Assembly: GCF_029227915.1 (NCBI RefSeq)
Contig: NC_079879.1
Location: 9,112,001 to 9,176,000 of the forward strand
Length of the DNA: 64,000 nt
Source of the DNA: Hydractinia symbiolongicarpus
Taxonomy: Eukaryota; Cnidaria; Hydrozoa; Anthoathecata; Hydractiniidae
Direction: 5' to 3'
Shown: in pieces, positions 26,401-37,800 of the stretch
Position numbering within the stretch: position 1 is the first letter of the stretch
Layout of the letters: every line of letters starts with the position of its first letter
Notes under the pieces: generated by a model
Databases searched by the model: none
Told to the model about the DNA's origin: nothing
What the model saw: only the letters and a program-made list of their open reading frames with translations
Program-made: the position numbers and the translations under genes

Positions 26401-29400
26401 GCTTTAACCGGTTTAAAGGTACATGAATGTTTTATTATATATATTTTTTCGATGTAATAAATATCTAACATATTTGGTTTGTTTGATTTATGTTATTATA
26501 TTCGGTCTGGGAGGTCAGGGGGGATTCCGGAAAAAACCCTCTTTTTGCTATACTGCATCGTTATGATAATTTTTTTCGTATTTATTTATTAGACACCTGC
26601 GTGCTAAGGTTTTAAGTACCGTACCTTTCAGAGCCTTAGATATTGGCTATTGCTCGAAACTGCCCGTACAAATCTCTATAAAATCCATATAATCTGGGAA
26701 ACTTTCCTACGGATTATCCTTACAACTTTAAACTTACAACAAAACTTTTTCTCATCAAGGTGGGGGGGATTCTGTATACGTGATTAATCGTTGTTCCGAT
26801 TATTAACATAATAGTAACAAACAAAATAAAAAATAATGTTAAACAATATGGTTACAAAAGTATTGAAAGGAATGGTTGAGTTAAAATCTCAGTGCTTTTG
26901 TACCCTTTTCAAACTTTGGTTACTTCTCTAAATAACTACTATTTTGTTTAGCGTTTCCAAGAAGCGGAACAAGTATTTCAGCAAGTGTTAAAATTAGATC
27001 CTGTTTGTGAAGACGCACAGTTTGAACTAGCTCGCGTACGTGTGCAAATATTAATAGATATGGGTTTCACGCCGAGTTTATCGGATCAGGCTGTCAGAAC
27101 CTATGGAACAGTTCAGCAAGCGTTAGAAGCTCTGCTGGCTGGAAAAGGTTGGTATGATTGTATGACTTTCTGGAGTTGTTTTGATTTTGTTTCGCCATTG
27201 CATTTCTGTTCCCATATGGTGTTCTTTATATGTTCGTTGCTTGATGGAAAAAAATATTTTTGCTACTTTCTTTACCTTAATTCTATCTTTTCGTTTATAT
27301 TCTTGCATTTATGTGACTCTAAGATATGGATAGACCACATTTTTTGGGGAAATAACTTGTCAAATTAAATTTAGTAAGCGACGAGGAAGACTCCGAAGAC
27401 GTTTACTTTTCTGAAGACGACGAAGTTATAACGTCTGACAGCCAAGCCAATATAAACAATAGAAAACAAGAACAACATATAAACAGACAGTCGGTGAGGT
27501 AAGCATTTATTAATTTGTGCTAGGTAGTTTTTTAACGTTGTTTTTAACCTTTAAAGCTGATTAAACTCAACTTTGACCCTTTTTAGCACCGTGAGTATAA
27601 TGTGGCAAAAGGAAGTGATGAATACCTATCTCTATAAAAAAAGTTCATCAAAAGTTTTTTTTTTTATAAAGATTTTAGTTTCACTAAAAAAATGTTTCTA
27701 AACACTTTTACTTCTTTAGACAACCAGAACCAAAATGCACTGCATTATGGGTAGGTAATGTTGATCCACAACTGGTGAAAGAGAAGCAGATGACGCAGCT
27801 GTTTAGTAAATGTGGCCGTGTCAGCAGTGTTCGTATACTCCCTCATAAATATTGTGCGTTCGTGAACTACGTTGAAGCAAGCAGTGCGTCATTAGCTATG
27901 GAAAAATTGCAGGTAAAAAATTTATAGTTTGTTCGTTTCTAGCCTGCCTCTTCAGTGGAAATAAAATTTAGTGGAAGAAAAAAATTATCGGACTTAGTGG
28001 AATTTAATTTGACGAATACCAAAAATATTAATTTTGAGTATTTGTCAACAATCAGGTTTTTAAATCTAACAGAGCAAAATCGGCAGACGGCGAATAAATA
28101 TATTTTAGTGGCAATTTAATTTACTAGTTGTTGGCCGTGGATAAATCTACGGGTTCGTCCGTTCTTTACCGCGTTTCGTGTCTCACTACTCACGGTTACC
28201 ATTTTACGTGACAGATGGAGACGTCGACGGGTATTTTAATATAGATTTATTTATTACTGCTAAATCTGCCAAGTTTTTTTATCGTTCCCTTAAGTTAAGA
28301 GAGAGATGAATTACTGATATGAAAAATAGGGAACAAGACTTTATTCTTAAGATAATTGTTATTTCTAATTTGTTATGACAATTTAAAATTAGAGATGTTA
28401 TCAAAGTGCGCACGCGTCAACCAAAATGCTCGTGAACTTTTTGCACTATAGCAGAAAACGCAGTTGAGTGGGAACGAGTCTTTACGCTTTTATTTCTGTA
28501 TGGACGAGAAAAGTAAAACTGTCGAAAGTCAGTTTTCTTCAATATGCCAATGTTTTTACTTCATTTAAATACTCGGAAATATATCTCGAATATCTCGAAT
28601 TTAAAGAAATTTACTTTTCATAGTTCTTTTACTTGCTTTATTATTTTTCTAAACGTTCTCTTTTTAAGGGCGCTGGTTTAGGTAACCAGAAATTGTTACT
28701 ACGATTTCCCAACAACCCACCACCTGGATCATACATACCCGAACCTACAGTAACCAGAACATCCATCTCAAAATCGTAAGTATTATCCAGTATCCAATAA
28801 AGTTTATATTTATTGATAGAGAACAGCAGAGAGGGGCTGGAATTAAATGGGTTGTTGTGCACATTTGCCTAAAAATGTCTAAAATGAAAAAAAAATTAAA
28901 TTGCGATAGACGAAAAACATTACATTGCTATTTTAAACAAGAAGAAAATGTGTCTTTCTCCCTTTTACTTAAAAAGTTGAATTTTAAGGTTGTAGTTAGA
29001 ATGAACTTTTAGCGAAGTAAAAATGTCATCAGAAAATACTTCTAATAAAAGCGAGGAAAGGCGAATATAACTTCTAAATTTTGTGTGTCCAACGGCTGGT
29101 TGACAGTTTCTTTTTGTCAATTTCGGTTTTTTTTTGCAGTTTTTATTTATATTTGTTTATTTTTTTTATTTTTTTATTTTTTTACATTTTTAGTAATCAA
29201 TCTTGGCGCGGATTTTATATGGGCTTGCGTGAAAAGTTATTGGCAACGCCGTTGCAGATAGCCCCCTGTTCTTGTCGCGTAAACTCCTCATTTTTGCATT
29301 AAAACTATCACGCGACTGTATCATCTCTTTTATAGAAGGTCACTCAGCGAGTCCAGCAATGATTCCAGTAAAGTTAGTGGTCCAGTAAATGGAAACGAAT

Positions 29401-29525
29401 GTTACTTCTGGCGTACAACTGGTTGTGTTTTCGAAAATCAATGCAGATATAAACACGTGCGTGGTCATAAAGGTGTCGATCTACCAAAGGTCCAGGCTAA
29501 ATACGGGAAAATCCCGGCTAGTTAA
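17438..29525 (+). CDS. TTC31: TTC31-like protein: J domain, TPR, UBA-like, RRM and CCCH zinc finger, 17 exons
   Basis: Exons: 17438-17486, 19898-20001, 22047-22139, 22398-22440, 23075-23210, 23633-23795, 24239-24310, 24473-24714, 24965-25001, 25370-25824, 26013-26063, 26328-26418, 26952-27147, 27375-27498, 27720-27912, 28669-28775 and 29336-29525. All are GT-AG, and phases close to 781 codons plus TAA. The start is the ATG at 17438. Domains are a J domain (residues 1-65, HPD at 35-37), an acidic Tyr/Asp run, a Lys/Glu-rich helix (about 145-220), low-complexity Asn/Ser/Lys, TPRs (about 430-535, FGNRSYCYDR), a UBA-like segment (MGF at 549-551), an RRM (about 626-697, LWVGNV and KYCAFVNY) and a CCCH finger (C741, C749, C755, H759). 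The EEA..ARELIEEEE helix plus the TPR block match TTC31 as I recall it. The human protein, from memory, lacks the J, RRM and CCCH parts. A role as an Hsp70 co-chaperone acting on RNA-bound complexes is inference. The donor after exon 9 (gttcgt) is weak. Confidence 0.85.
20339..20632 (+). repeat. Tandem duplication, 159-bp period, two copies
   Basis: Within intron 2 of the TTC31-like gene, the stretch beginning tcaagaattctcataatatt at 20342 restarts at 20501 and stays nearly identical for about 130 bp, with small indels in A runs. The 71-codon frame at 20529-20744 arises from the second copy and is broken in the first, so I do not call a gene. Confidence 0.9.
20748..21792. mobile_element. Non-autonomous DNA transposon with TTAA target duplication
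   Basis: Both ends carry the inverted terminus ggcgtgagtata (20752-20763 and 21777-21788). Each is bounded outside by TTAA (20748-20751 and 21789-21792), a typical target-site duplication. The 1,037-bp body is AT-rich and has no transposase-like frame. TTAA duplications are known for piggyBac and Kolobok superfamilies. The terminal sequence does not by itself decide between them. It sits in intron 2 of the TTC31-like gene. Confidence 0.85.
29201..29292 (+). repeat. Short dispersed repeat, copy 3 of 3
   Basis: It lies in the last intron of the TTC31-like gene. The words aaaagttattggcaacgcc and gttgcagatagccccc match the copy at 1985-2040. It ends about 40 bp before the last exon's acceptor. 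Confidence 0.6.
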
Positions 29526-30541
29526 TGAGTCGATTTTTATTTGAAGTGTCACTCAGTGGCACGCAATGTTCGCGTTTTTTTTCTGTTAAATTTTGTCATC
29601 GTAGTAAAACTAAGTAAGATTTTAGAATTCTTGGTATGCGTGGATCGCTTCTCAGCTATGTTCTACCGTGATCTAATTAGAAGAAAACTTTTTTGTTATT
29701 TTATAACGAAAGAGTCGAGTAAAAAGTGTTCCGTTTTTTTTTAAAGTTTCCTCCTCTGTTAATCTTATTATCACACGCTAGCCGTGACAAATGATTTATG
29801 TGTACGAAGCAGTTCGAAACAACTGTATGTCTTGACAATAAAGAAAGTATAATTTTGATACTTAAACATAATACATAGATAAATAAACTTGGCTTCCTTA
29901 TTTTGGTAACTGGTCGGGTCCAGGTAAAATCATCCCAGGAAAGTCTGACTCTTATTTTGGATTTTTGGGAGATTTTGAACCATTTCCTCAAGTTCAGTAA
30001 GTACGCACTGCACCCGAATTGTCGTAACTTGGAATAAATTCTGAATTACTTTAATTCGCGAAAAACACGTTTCAAAATTTGGGGATTATAGTGTGTTTGT
30101 GTTTAGCAGTATAGTGCGTTTGCGTTTAGCAGTATAGTGCGTAAAAAAAACTTCCTTTCGCATTTTTTCGAACCTTTTTCATGTTATAGTTCCTTTTGGG
30201 AATTGAAGACATAAAAAAGCAGATATATGCATAATATGACGAATCGTCTTCATCTGTCGAGTTTTTTCGCGAATTTGTGAAAGAGCCTCCATCCGCGAAA
30301 GTTTATTGCCACGAAATAACTTAAATTTCGCGGTTTAGTCCAGCAACCATTTTTAAGAACCTTTTAAAATAGTGACGAACATTATAAACGATTGAAGCGT
30401 TCGTTTTCGCAGTTTACCCCAATGTTAAACTGGCACCGGTCGACTAAAGAACAAACAAGATGCAGGCGCTGCATAAACTATCTCGCTATTAAAAATGCAC
30501 AGCTATGAAACATCCACAATGCGACCCAATTCTACAATTTC
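29526..30541. other. 3' flank of the TTC31-like gene
   Basis: Likely 3' UTR followed by intergenic DNA. A candidate poly(A) signal lies at 29837-29842. A 23-bp tandem duplication (tttgtgtttagcagtatagt unit) lies at about 30096-30141. The minus-strand frame 29701-29991 has no recognisable product. Confidence 0.45.
29837..29842 (+). terminator. Candidate poly(A) signal AATAAA for the TTC31-like gene
   Basis: This AATAAA lies about 310 bp after the TAA at 29523-29525, on the coding strand. The cleavage site is not visible from sequence alone. Confidence 0.4.
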
Positions 30542-31037
30542 TGCTAACAAAAATACAGCCTATCATCCATGGTTAAAAGTCGCGCGATTGAAACGTTTAT
30601 GGTCTTAAACGGCATTTAGGTGACAAAGAATCAAAATTTTGATGTCACCATCATGTTAGCATACTTTTTTTGTTATCTGTGCCAAATTTTGTCGAAAATA
30701 AAGTAGTTTTAATTTCGGACCAATTTTGGCCTAAAATGACATTTAGGTGACAAAAATCAAAATTTTAATGTCACCATCATGTTCAGCATACGTTTTTTGT
30801 TAACTTTGCCAAATTTTGTCTAGAATAAAGTAGTTTTAATTTTTGGACCAATTTTGGCCTAAAATGACATTTAGGTGACAAAAATCAAAATTATGATGTC
30901 ACTATTATGTTCAGCATACCTTTTTTGTTAACTGTGCCAAATTTTGTCGAAAACAAATACCAATTTTGGCCTGAAACGTCATTGAGATGACTTCCAAGTA
31001 CTTAGAGAGTTTAGGTACGAAGTTTAAATCTGTGACG
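30542..31037 (+). repeat. Second copy of the tandem-unit element, three units
   Basis: The head (ctgctaacaaaaatacagcc onward), unit and tail match 3992-5004 in the same orientation. Unit markers tagcatac or cagcatac fall near 30656, 30783 and 30912, a spacing of 127-129 bp. It lies between the convergent 3' ends of the TTC31-like gene and KDM3. Confidence 0.9.
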
Positions 31038-31089
31038 TTGCAATTGACCATTTGGGACATTTAGTTAGTTACGAGTTGGAAACCTAAGT

Positions 31090-31152
31090 AAAAATAGTTA
31101 CCAAGATGAGATTCGAACACACGACTACTCCCGTGTCGGTGCTCAGAGAGCC
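31090..31152 (-). repeat. tRNA-derived fragment (SINE-like)
   Basis: On the minus strand the segment reads gagcaccgacacgggag, then gtcgtgtgttcgaatctcat. This resembles a tRNA anticodon arm followed by a B box (gtgttcgaatctc at 31108-31120). The D-arm side is degenerate, so this is not a working tRNA gene. It is probably the head of a tRNA-derived SINE. Confidence 0.4.
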
Positions 31153-31687
31153 AAAAATTTCCATTTTGGGACGGACAGCTGTATTTGAATACTCCTCGCA
31201 GGCGAGATAGTAATGACCTTGACGGTGGTGGTTTCACAAATAGAACATTTATATACTTATATACATTTGAGAATATATTTCTTCACAAAGGGTTAAAAAG
31301 CTGTTTTCATGATATTTGCGTTTAAATATCCACGCGATACATAAAAACTAACATTACTAACAAAAATTTCTAGTACCGGACAGTCTGACAAAAAAATTAT
31401 TTTCTAATATGTTATGCTATTTATAAACCGCATAAATTGACAGTATTTCTATTGTAAAAATAAATTAGCCAATGTAAGTGCGTTAACATTTTATTAAAAT
31501 CACATGCAAGCGATTCATGTTAGCTACACAAATAAGCTTCCGGAAAAAATTGTTATGAATAGCCTTTAAAATAGTTTAAGTATTTTTAAAATTAAGGAAC
31601 TGTATTTTATATAAAACATTCAAATAACATTAAGAATAAGTATAAATTAAAAAAAAATTAACAATCTTTTCTGTCGTCGACAATTTT

Positions 31688-34600
31688 TCACAAATTATAG
31701 TGTTTCTTCACCACACCCAAACAATCTTTCACAGAATGAAAAATAATATTTTTAATCTAAAAGAAAAGAACATGTTAGTCAAAACCTTGTCATTCCATGC
31801 ATAAAGTCATTTTACGAAGTTTTCATAGAGGTTCACTTAGAAAACGTCCCCTCTTTAAACGTTTTCTTCGAAAAAAAATCAGCAACAATACAGACAGGCG
31901 TTACGGAAAGTTAATTTTAAGTCCTGTTAAAAAATATACCTGCAACTTATCCTCGTGATTGGTATGGTAGTCGGACAAATGACGGAATTCTTCAGTTAGC
32001 TGGAAACAATGTGTAATATGCTGAAAGAAAAAGACGAACAGATGAACAATAGTTATATTTTCCGCTATCTAACTCTCTAGAAAAAGCAAAAACCGTAAAC
32101 TTGAAGATCAAACAGTATGGTTTGAACTTATGAATAAAAATTGCGAACAAAGCATCTGCGGTCCGCCTATTGTACTTAGACCATGTTTTCACGTTGGAAA
32201 CAGAGGTTGTCTCCAAATTAGTTTTGTGCCAGATGGGGGTCTGTTCACAAAAATAAACCTAGTCAACAAAATTAAAATGATTCCGAATCGATGGAGATGA
32301 AAATAGAAGCGAAACAAGACAGAAAAGAATATAGTTTAAACTATATTTTAGCTGGCTACCTTATACATTATATTCCGGGAAAGAATTCTTCCGATGTGAT
32401 TTTATTTTGAAATGTATGAACATGATCTTACAAGTCGAAGCGATATCAATTTAGGCGACAAGAAAAGATGAAAAAAACACGAGGACGGGCGACAGCTAGG
32501 GTTACCATGATAAACGAAAATTGCAAGTACGAACACAAATCTAACTATACCTCTGGTGCTACGAAATCTTCAGCTACTTTTATACAACTGTGTAAATTCA
32601 GGACCTTAAATGATAGCAAAATACATTCGTTTAAAAATAGCGAAAATAAGGAAAGATATCCCTGAACACACGCTCTTGTACTACTCCTACAAACAAAGAC
32701 CAACTGGCACTGAACTAAAACTCGCAAAACATGCTTAGGTCTAACAAAAGCACTGTACAAATAGTACCTGGTGGGGAGCGCCAGCTGGTATAAACACTGC
32801 ATCACCAAGACACTGACATATTGCATTTCCTACGACTCCCTCTTCTTCACGCAGTCGATCCAGCAAGTCTTGGTCCATATAAAACGACTAAAAACAGTTT
32901 ATTTTTCGTCAAAAAGAGTGTAAACATGTTTGTTGCATTCAATTGAATTTAAAATTTATGAAGCCATATTTATTAAAAATAGCCAAAATTTCAGTAACCT
33001 TTGCCAGTATTCAAAAGACGAAGTAAAGTAATATTTTCTGGTTGGTAATTTCCTTCTACTTAATAAACTAAAGGGTTGGATTCAATAAGGTAAATAAAGC
33101 AGCAGAATAAAACATCTCTAGAGATTTCTTTTGATTTTATTTAGATTTAAAAAACAAAAAATACAACTTTTTTTTACTTTTACAAACAAAGAGTCCTAAC
33201 GTATAGCCTCGATAGGCTAAGGTATTGCCTCGATATCCTAAGATACATCATTTTATACGATCAACCTATCAATAGGCTTACATAAGCACTGTATTACCAA
33301 TAAAATAAAAGCTGACGTCCAACATCTTGGAATTTACATTTTAGGAAGAAAACGAGAAAAAGTTTGAAGGCTTACTTGATCATGTATGGGATCCGAACTT
33401 TCCGTAATTACTGTGTTTCTCTCTTCAGCAATCTAAAAGTCGAGAAATAGAAGAATGAAAAAAAGAAGAAAACAGGTCCAACGGAGAGAAAACATAAATC
33501 TTTTGAGCAACATACTCTTCTTAGGAAGCATCTGATTTTGTCGGCTGAATGTGCTGGAAATATATGCCATAATGCACCCTAAAACAAGACAAAAATTTAT
33601 AGCTTTTTCACAGTACTACAGTACACTAATTGACGGTAATCAACAACATTATTTAGTATTCGCAGCAGCACCACAAAAAAACGGAGTTAATTCAAGATGC
33701 TTACTGGTCGAACATTTGGATCCTGTATTCTTTTCTTAGTGGCTTCGCAACAAGCTCGGTTTACAGTGGTAATAGTATCTAAAAAAACACGAACGACTTG
33801 GCTATATTCTGACTTCTTATATTCTAACTTTTTATATTATGATTTCTAATATTATGATTTCGAGAGACACATCTTAACACAATACTTTGTGTTGCACTTG
33901 TTTTTTTTAACGTTAACACGTTCACAGTTAAAAAAACTTTGCAGACGTATAGATGATAATACTTACCATTAATTTCTTTTTCTCGGACATCCTCTTCAAT
34001 GGGAATGCCGACGTAACACTGGAAGAAAAATGGGTTATAAAAATCGATACTCAGAAAACATCAGTTAAATTTAAAAAACTAGTCATAAGTCTGTAAAAAG
34101 TGACACAGGAATTTGCACGTCGGAAAAATATACAAGAATATTCGCTCGTTGCTACTTGATGGAGTAAATTTTCACGATTTTAGCAAATCGATGTTTTGAT
34201 TTTTTTTAGATTTCGCGAAAATTTAATTTCGCGATTTCGCAAATCGAAGTTTTTCTCGAAAATGCATGTTTTTACTCTAGCACTTAATTACAACTATTCA
34301 ACTATTTATTGGAACGCATACTGTCTTTTATCAGAAAGTTAGGTTTTCAGGACCTGTGGAGCAATATCAACGAAAAATTTATTTACAAATTTATGCAATT
34401 TAAAAAAATTGAGTTTGGCCGACGGAATTGATAAAAATTTGCGAGAACATATTTTTGCGAATGACAACAGTACCAATTAAAGAATTTTGCGATAAGGTTA
34501 AAAATTCGCGAAATTTAATTCTCGCAAAAATTTATTCTATTACGGTATCATCTTTGGTTTACAGACGAATAGCGAACATTTTAATATAGACTTCAGTAGG

Positions 34601-34844
34601 TAAATATTAAACAGCCAATTTTTACCCCAGTATAAGTGTAAGAAGTATAAAAAGTAGTTTACAAATCAAACACTAAGTACAAAATTTTAAAATTTATAAA
34701 AAACAACACAAAAATCTCGAGCTTGATCGCAAGTGAGAGCAGAGGTAGTTCCAAATAACTGATAAAAACTTACTATCACATTAGTAGCGTCCGATATGTC
34801 AAGATGCAAGTTCGTTGTACCAGCACTGGGATACGAGGCGGATC
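31688..34844 (-). other. KDM3: KDM3 JmjC catalytic core and C-terminus (9 exons)
   Basis: Nine exons encode the catalytic half of JmjC. The iron ligands are H and D of NLHLDISDA (residues 3554 and 3556 of the visible protein) and H of PAGAPHQ (3685). The spacing of 131 residues matches 129 in KDM3A (1120 to 1249). Other family blocks are [25 protein letters not shown] and HTNHEDKLQ. The residue three after the second ligand is Leu where KDM3A has His, but that position is not a metal ligand. An active enzyme is therefore expected. Confidence 0.93.
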
Positions 34845-37800
34845 CTATGCGTAGATAAAAATTAAGCATCAACATAGTCTCAACTGACAAAATGTACAAA
34901 ATTTCTAACTTAATTGATCTAACACAAACTATTACGGTGACTTTTAACATTTAGAAAATTAAATATTTGACTTAAACTATTTTGTTTCTATTTCGCAAAA
35001 ATGTTTTACTTGGTACAGATGTTGTACTAAACTTTATTTTTTGGTGTAAAAAAAGTTTGCATCCCCTACCGTAAGCGTTGTACATTTTAGGACCGAGATC
35101 TGGAACTGCAAAGAAATCAGGCAGCCTGAAAACAAAAGAACTAGCTTATAGAATAAAGCGTAAATGATAGATATGAATCAGTACCTCAGTTGGTACAACA
35201 CTCTATTTTGCCTAAAATGTCGTGGCTTCGATTCTCACATAATGCCACTGTCTTAGTTGGTCAAAAAACTGTAAGGTTTCTACATTTAAAATAGAAGCTT
35301 GAAGCACTCTAGAACTGCCTTTGTGATCCCATCTGGAAATACACAGGTTATATCTCTTAAAATTAGCGAGGTTAACCTACAATATAAATCGCTACATAGG
35401 TACTGTAAATAAAAAATCGGAAACAAGAAAAAGAGTATATTACTCAAGTAGAACAAAAAGTATCGAACCTTGCAGCTAGGTTCAATTCACCAGTTCGATT
35501 AGTATAACTTTGTGCAGGTAGTGCTTGCATCATATCCGCAAACCTAAGATGATGGTTTTAGAATGTTTATGCAAAGTAACTGTGTTTATATAAAGATTCA
35601 AATGGTTGAATTACAGAACTAATTAGGTACATAGAAATATTACACATACCTAGCAGGTAGTTTCTCTTTGAAGTCATCACCAGGAGGCCAATCCTTAAAA
35701 TAAAGAGAAACTTTATTAACAACTTCTACGTTTTCCTAACCAAATTGCATGAGCGGTTATGTAGACATTTCCTTCGCTTCCACAACGAAATTTTGTTGTG
35801 AAGTATAAAAAATAACGCACCAAAAGCCTTTGTTTTGAACTAACTTCATGTTTAATTGCGTAGAAAATTTTAATTGTATCTATATACCTTTAGCTTCAAA
35901 AGCGTCACATGATGTTGCAAGTCTGAGGAAAACACAGGACGTTCTAAATTCACAAAAAAATACAGAGAAATGCAGGAATTTAACACCACAGCAGGCGCTT
36001 TTATAATATCAGCCGAGCAGGACTGCCCCAAAGCCATGTAATTTAACTTTTCTGAGAAAGCTTGGTCGACTACAACTTGACCAGTTCTCTGCAGCCAGTA
36101 GGCTGCAAGAATTCTACTTTGTTAAGAATGTAGCAACCAACGTCAGATATCCGCTAGCTACACTTTTGAGGTGGGAAGAATAAAAAAATTGGAGCGTGCT
36201 GAAGTGAGAAAAAATTAGCACTGTTTAAGATTTTTGATCTAACCGAATCACCTAAGAATCGAAGTTCTGTCAAGTTCGCACTGACAGGTGAACTTTGCTC
36301 AAAATGACAAAAAGTTCAAAATGACTGCTACTGTGATTGAAACAGCTTCTCACGCCGTCCTTCAGGTTGTTTGTTCGTAAACGATATAACATCTACACTT
36401 ACCTGCTACGCATTCGAATCCTTTCCAAAAACGATCGATCTGATAATTCTCGATAATGGTACCATCGTAACAGTTCACTATATCACTTTTCTCATTACCT
36501 TAAAAAAATCAAAATTTATACCTTGCAGTAGGTTTTAACACCACCATGTATTGTTTGTACTGAGCAACGGAAATCAACATTAACCCAGCGCTACTGTAGA
36601 GAATATTTGCTTGCATCCAGCATCACAATACAATGTAACTTTAACTCACCAAAATCTCTACAAAATGATTCAGGCTTCCATAATTCTTCGTTTAAATTGC
36701 GATGAACATTTGAAACAATGATAGGCTAAACGAATAGATATCGATGATGACACTAACCAACTTAAAAGTGAATGTTACTAAATGTTACTAAAAAATAAAC
36801 AATATCCTCGAAATACCTTTCCTTTTAGCCATTCCGATTTAAAGAGTTTCATTGTTTCTTCACAAAACCGCGGTGTCTGTATGTGTAACATTTTATTATC
36901 GCAATACCACTCACATTCGGTCGCACTTTGTCGTTTGATGCTTTCGTAATTTTCAAATATGTTGCGTTCGCAATCACTTACTATTGACGAGTCCTGTTGC
37001 TGAAACAAAACAAAGTAGGTGTAAAGTGGGTCGTACGTACATGGGTCATTCTTACGTGGGTCGTCCTTACGAGGGTCGTTGTTATGTGCGTCCTGGTAGC
37101 AGCAAAACAAAAGAAATACAAAAAAAACCTAGCAATATAAAAAAAGAAACCTCGAAATTTGCGACTGTTGCTAATAAATCCAAATCATTGGTGACGGGTT
37201 CAATCGTTTTTTGCACATCGCTGCAAACTTTGTGATGTGAGAACTCCAACAAATCCAGCTGTCGAAATTTGAGACCAATTTGTTTACATACGTTCAACAT
37301 GTCTTTATGAAGATCCAGCAAAACTAAAATGTTGAAAATATACATAGCAAAAAAAAGAATGATAGTGTACAATTAGAAGTAAAGAAAAGAATGAAAATGA
37401 CAGCTGTTGAATTAAATAAACAAATAAGTAAATAAACAAATAAAGGTCAAGTGATACCATTTTTCGGTATGATTTCAGTGACGGTGAGAAGGTTAGCATT
37501 GTGCTCGTCACCCCCGTCACATAACGGCCAATCAAGGAAGCTGTTGTTTTCTGAAAAGATAAACACTAATGTATGTGAAACGTATTACCTAACATCTTGT
37601 CAAAATTCTTATCGATTTTTGTTTACAGCTCAAAATGTAAATTAACTTATCAATCACACATGCTAGAGAAAATACAGACACAGAAAAAACACAAACATGA
37701 TGACAAAACGTACCTTTTCCACTGCTTTGACCGTAGGCTGCTTTAAAACAATCCAAACAAACGCCAAACCCACATTTGTCACATGTCCAATGGGTGTTAA

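Noticed and set aside
32551-32604. Apparent loss of a JmjC iron-binding histidine (Leu in place of His three residues after the second ligand)
   Set aside because: Counting back from the C-terminus of KDM3A places the iron ligand at the His of APHQ, which is conserved here at the end of exon 32768-32887. The changed His is not a metal ligand.
36778-37110. Longer version of a KDM3 exon reading through the upstream intron
   Set aside because: A clear tttcag acceptor at 37000-37005 and the phase of exon 37151-37323 support a normal 151-bp intron. Read-through is kept only as a possibility in the findings.
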